Assembly (NCBI RefSeq): GCF_023715645.1
Contig: NZ_JAMBOP010000010.1
Span: 62,001 to 126,000, forward strand
From: Bacillus cytotoxicus
GTDB taxonomy: Bacteria; Bacillota; Bacilli; Bacillales; Bacillaceae_G
Direction of reading: 5' to 3'
Length of the DNA: 64,000 bases
Under the pieces are notes generated by a model. The model was not told where the DNA came from and did no database searches. It saw only the letters and a program-made list of their open reading frames with translations. The stretch's first letter is position 1. The number at the start of each line of letters is the position of its first letter. A program made the position numbers and the translations under genes. Shown in pieces: positions 62,801 to 64,000 of this stretch.

Positions 62801-64000
62801 ATGGCAAAACAAAAGCAAAGAGTGACGAAAACAAAAGCAAGACGTACCATAAAGCCAACTTTGTACTACGAAATCGTCGGTTTAACTCTTTTTGCGCTCT
62901 CCATCATTACAATTATGCAACTAGGTGTTGTCGGAAAAGCATTCGTGCTATTTTTTCGCTTTTTCTTTGGAGAATGGTACATACTTGGAGTACTTGGGGT
63001 TATTGCACTTTCTATAGCATTTGTTATAAAACGAGAGTGGCCGAATTTATTGAACAAACGATTGATTGGTCTATATTTAATTATATTAGCTATCTTGATG
63101 TTTAGTCACATTACATTAGTCAATCTTCTAACAAAAGATGGGGCAGTGCAAAGTTCATCTGTTATTGTAACGACGAAAGATTTGTTCTTTCATGAAATGA
63201 AAAAAGGGGTCGATTCGGTACATTTAGGCGGGGGAATGTTTGGAGCTATTATGTTTGCGACATGTTACTTTTTATTTGATGAGGTTGGTGCGTACATAAT
63301 TGGAATGATTCTCATTGTACTTGGCTTATTATGTATTACAAATAAACATATAGGAGAAGTGCTTGCGCCGATTGGACGTATACTTAGACGGCAATTTCAA
63401 GTGATGCAAGGTGATTATAAAGAGTGGCAAAGGAAACGAGCTGCTGAAAAAACTGAAAAGAAAAAGCCTGCTCGTACGCGAAGTGAACGTCATGTGCCAG
63501 AAGTGCCGGAGTTAGCAGAGCGTATAGAAGAAGTGGATGTAGCGCCGCCAATTATATCAAACTTTACTGAAAACTATGCAACGCCAGAACCAATACGTAA
63601 GGAATTGGCTACTCCTGAAGCAATGCAAGAAGAGACTATGTCGATGCAGGAAGAGGAGCAAAAGCGGAAAAAAGGTGAAAAAATTGTTGAATCGCTTGCT
63701 GGAGAGGCGAAAGCGCCGCCAATGCATTTTTCGGATGTTGAAAATAAAGACTATAAGTTGCCGTCTTTAGATTTATTAAAGTTTCCAAACAATAAACAAG
63801 TGACAAATGAGAATGAGACAATTTATGAAAATGCTCGAAAGTTAGAACGAACATTCCAAAGCTTCGGTGTGAAGGCGAAAGTAACAAAGGTTCATCGAGG
63901 ACCAGCTGTTACAAAATATGAAGTGTATCCTGATATGGGAGTGAAGGTTAGTAAAATTGTTAGTTTAAGTGATGACTTAGCACTAGCTTTAGCGGCGAAA
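62801..64000 (+). CDS. FtsK/SpoIIIE-family DNA translocase (partial, 3' end outside window)
   Basis: 400 codons seen from ATG 62801 (GAGGTGA upstream). Four N-terminal transmembrane helices (YYEIVGLTLFALSIITIM, WYILGVLGVIALSIAFVI, LIGLYLIILAILMFSHITL, FGAIMFATCYFLFDEVGAYI), then a charged linker and the start of the alpha domain (YENARKLERTFQSFGVKAKVTKVHRGPAVTKYEVYPDMGVKVSKI). Position after ylzJ is that of spoIIIE (ftsK) in Bacillus; the motor domain is off the window. Confidence 0.92.
   Translation, partial: MAKQKQRVTKTKARRTIKPTLYYEIVGLTLFALSIITIMQLGVVGKAFVLFFRFFFGEWYILGVLGVIALSIAFVIKREWPNLLNKRLIGLYLIILAILMFSHITLVNLLTKDGAVQSSSVIVTTKDLFFHEMKKGVDSVHLGGGMFGAIMFATCYFLFDEVGAYIIGMILIVLGLLCITNKHIGEVLAPIGRILRRQFQVMQGDYKEWQRKRAAEKTEKKKPARTRSERHVPEVPELAERIEEVDVAPPIISNFTENYATPEPIRKELATPEAMQEETMSMQEEEQKRKKGEKIVESLAGEAKAPPMHFSDVENKDYKLPSLDLLKFPNNKQVTNENETIYENARKLERTFQSFGVKAKVTKVHRGPAVTKYEVYPDMGVKVSKIVSLSDDLALALAAK

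Overview
The window is a low-GC Firmicute chromosome segment. Gene order and protein content (uppS-cdsA-dxr-rseP-proS-polC, rimP-nusA-ylxR-ylxQ-infB-ylxP-rbfA-truB-ribF, rpsO, pnp, ylxY, mlpA, ymxH, spoVFA/spoVFB, asd-dapG-dapA, rnjB, tepA, ylzJ, ftsK/spoIIIE) identify it as an endospore former of the Bacillus cereus group. The identification is by recognition of families and synteny; no search was run.

Layout. Bases 1-10971: isoprenoid/phospholipid genes, the site-2 protease, prolyl-tRNA synthetase, and polC. polC is split by a 773-nt group II intron without an ORF (8793-9565); splicing restores a 1433-residue PolC. Bases 10972-20915: the rimP-infB-rbfA translation/transcription operon, truB, ribF, rpsO and pnp. 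Bases 20916-24424: ylxY and mlpA, among non-coding repeats that include a structured element of about 250 nt. Bases 24425-26168: ymxH, dpaA (spoVFA) and the 5' part of dpaB (spoVFB).

Bases 26169-55695 form a 29.5-kb prophage-derived element inserted inside dpaB. The 15-bp core at 26154-26168 and 55681-55695 is identical, and removing the element rebuilds a 199-codon dpaB in frame. The element has a large serine recombinase at its left end, an immunity region (repressor, ImmA-type protease, membrane protein) with six operator-like palindromes, a replication module, an ArpU-type regulator, a small tyrosine recombinase, HNH, cos-like region, terminase, portal, holin and endolysin. It is degenerate as a phage: an in-frame deletion fuses the start of the head protease to a tail-fibre protein, removing capsid and tail genes, and the replicative helicase has an in-frame amber codon. 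It carries sporulation-type genes (a SpoVS homologue, a YjcZ-type peptide) and cargo (a secreted PQQ-propeller protein, an M6 metalloprotease with a discoidin-like domain, and a pore-forming toxin of the alpha-hemolysin/CytK family). This resembles the skin element of sigK and, from memory, the spoVFB-interrupting element vfbin described in B. weihenstephanensis KBAB4: recombinase-mediated excision in the mother cell would restore dipicolinate synthase.

The least explained part of the element is 36.4-39.4 kb. There the minus strand carries at least five, probably seven, short cassettes. Each has a conserved promoter-like box, a variable stem-loop and a strong intrinsic terminator, which looks like a family of small RNAs. 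The right end has two cargo genes, each followed by an attR-like arm, suggesting stepwise addition of cargo.

Bases 55696-64000 return to the chromosome: the 3' end of dpaB, the asd-dapG-dapA operon, two more copies of an intergenic repeat also found at 23.7-24.3 kb, rnjB with a long inverted repeat in its leader, tepA, ylzJ and the start of an FtsK/SpoIIIE translocase cut by the window end.
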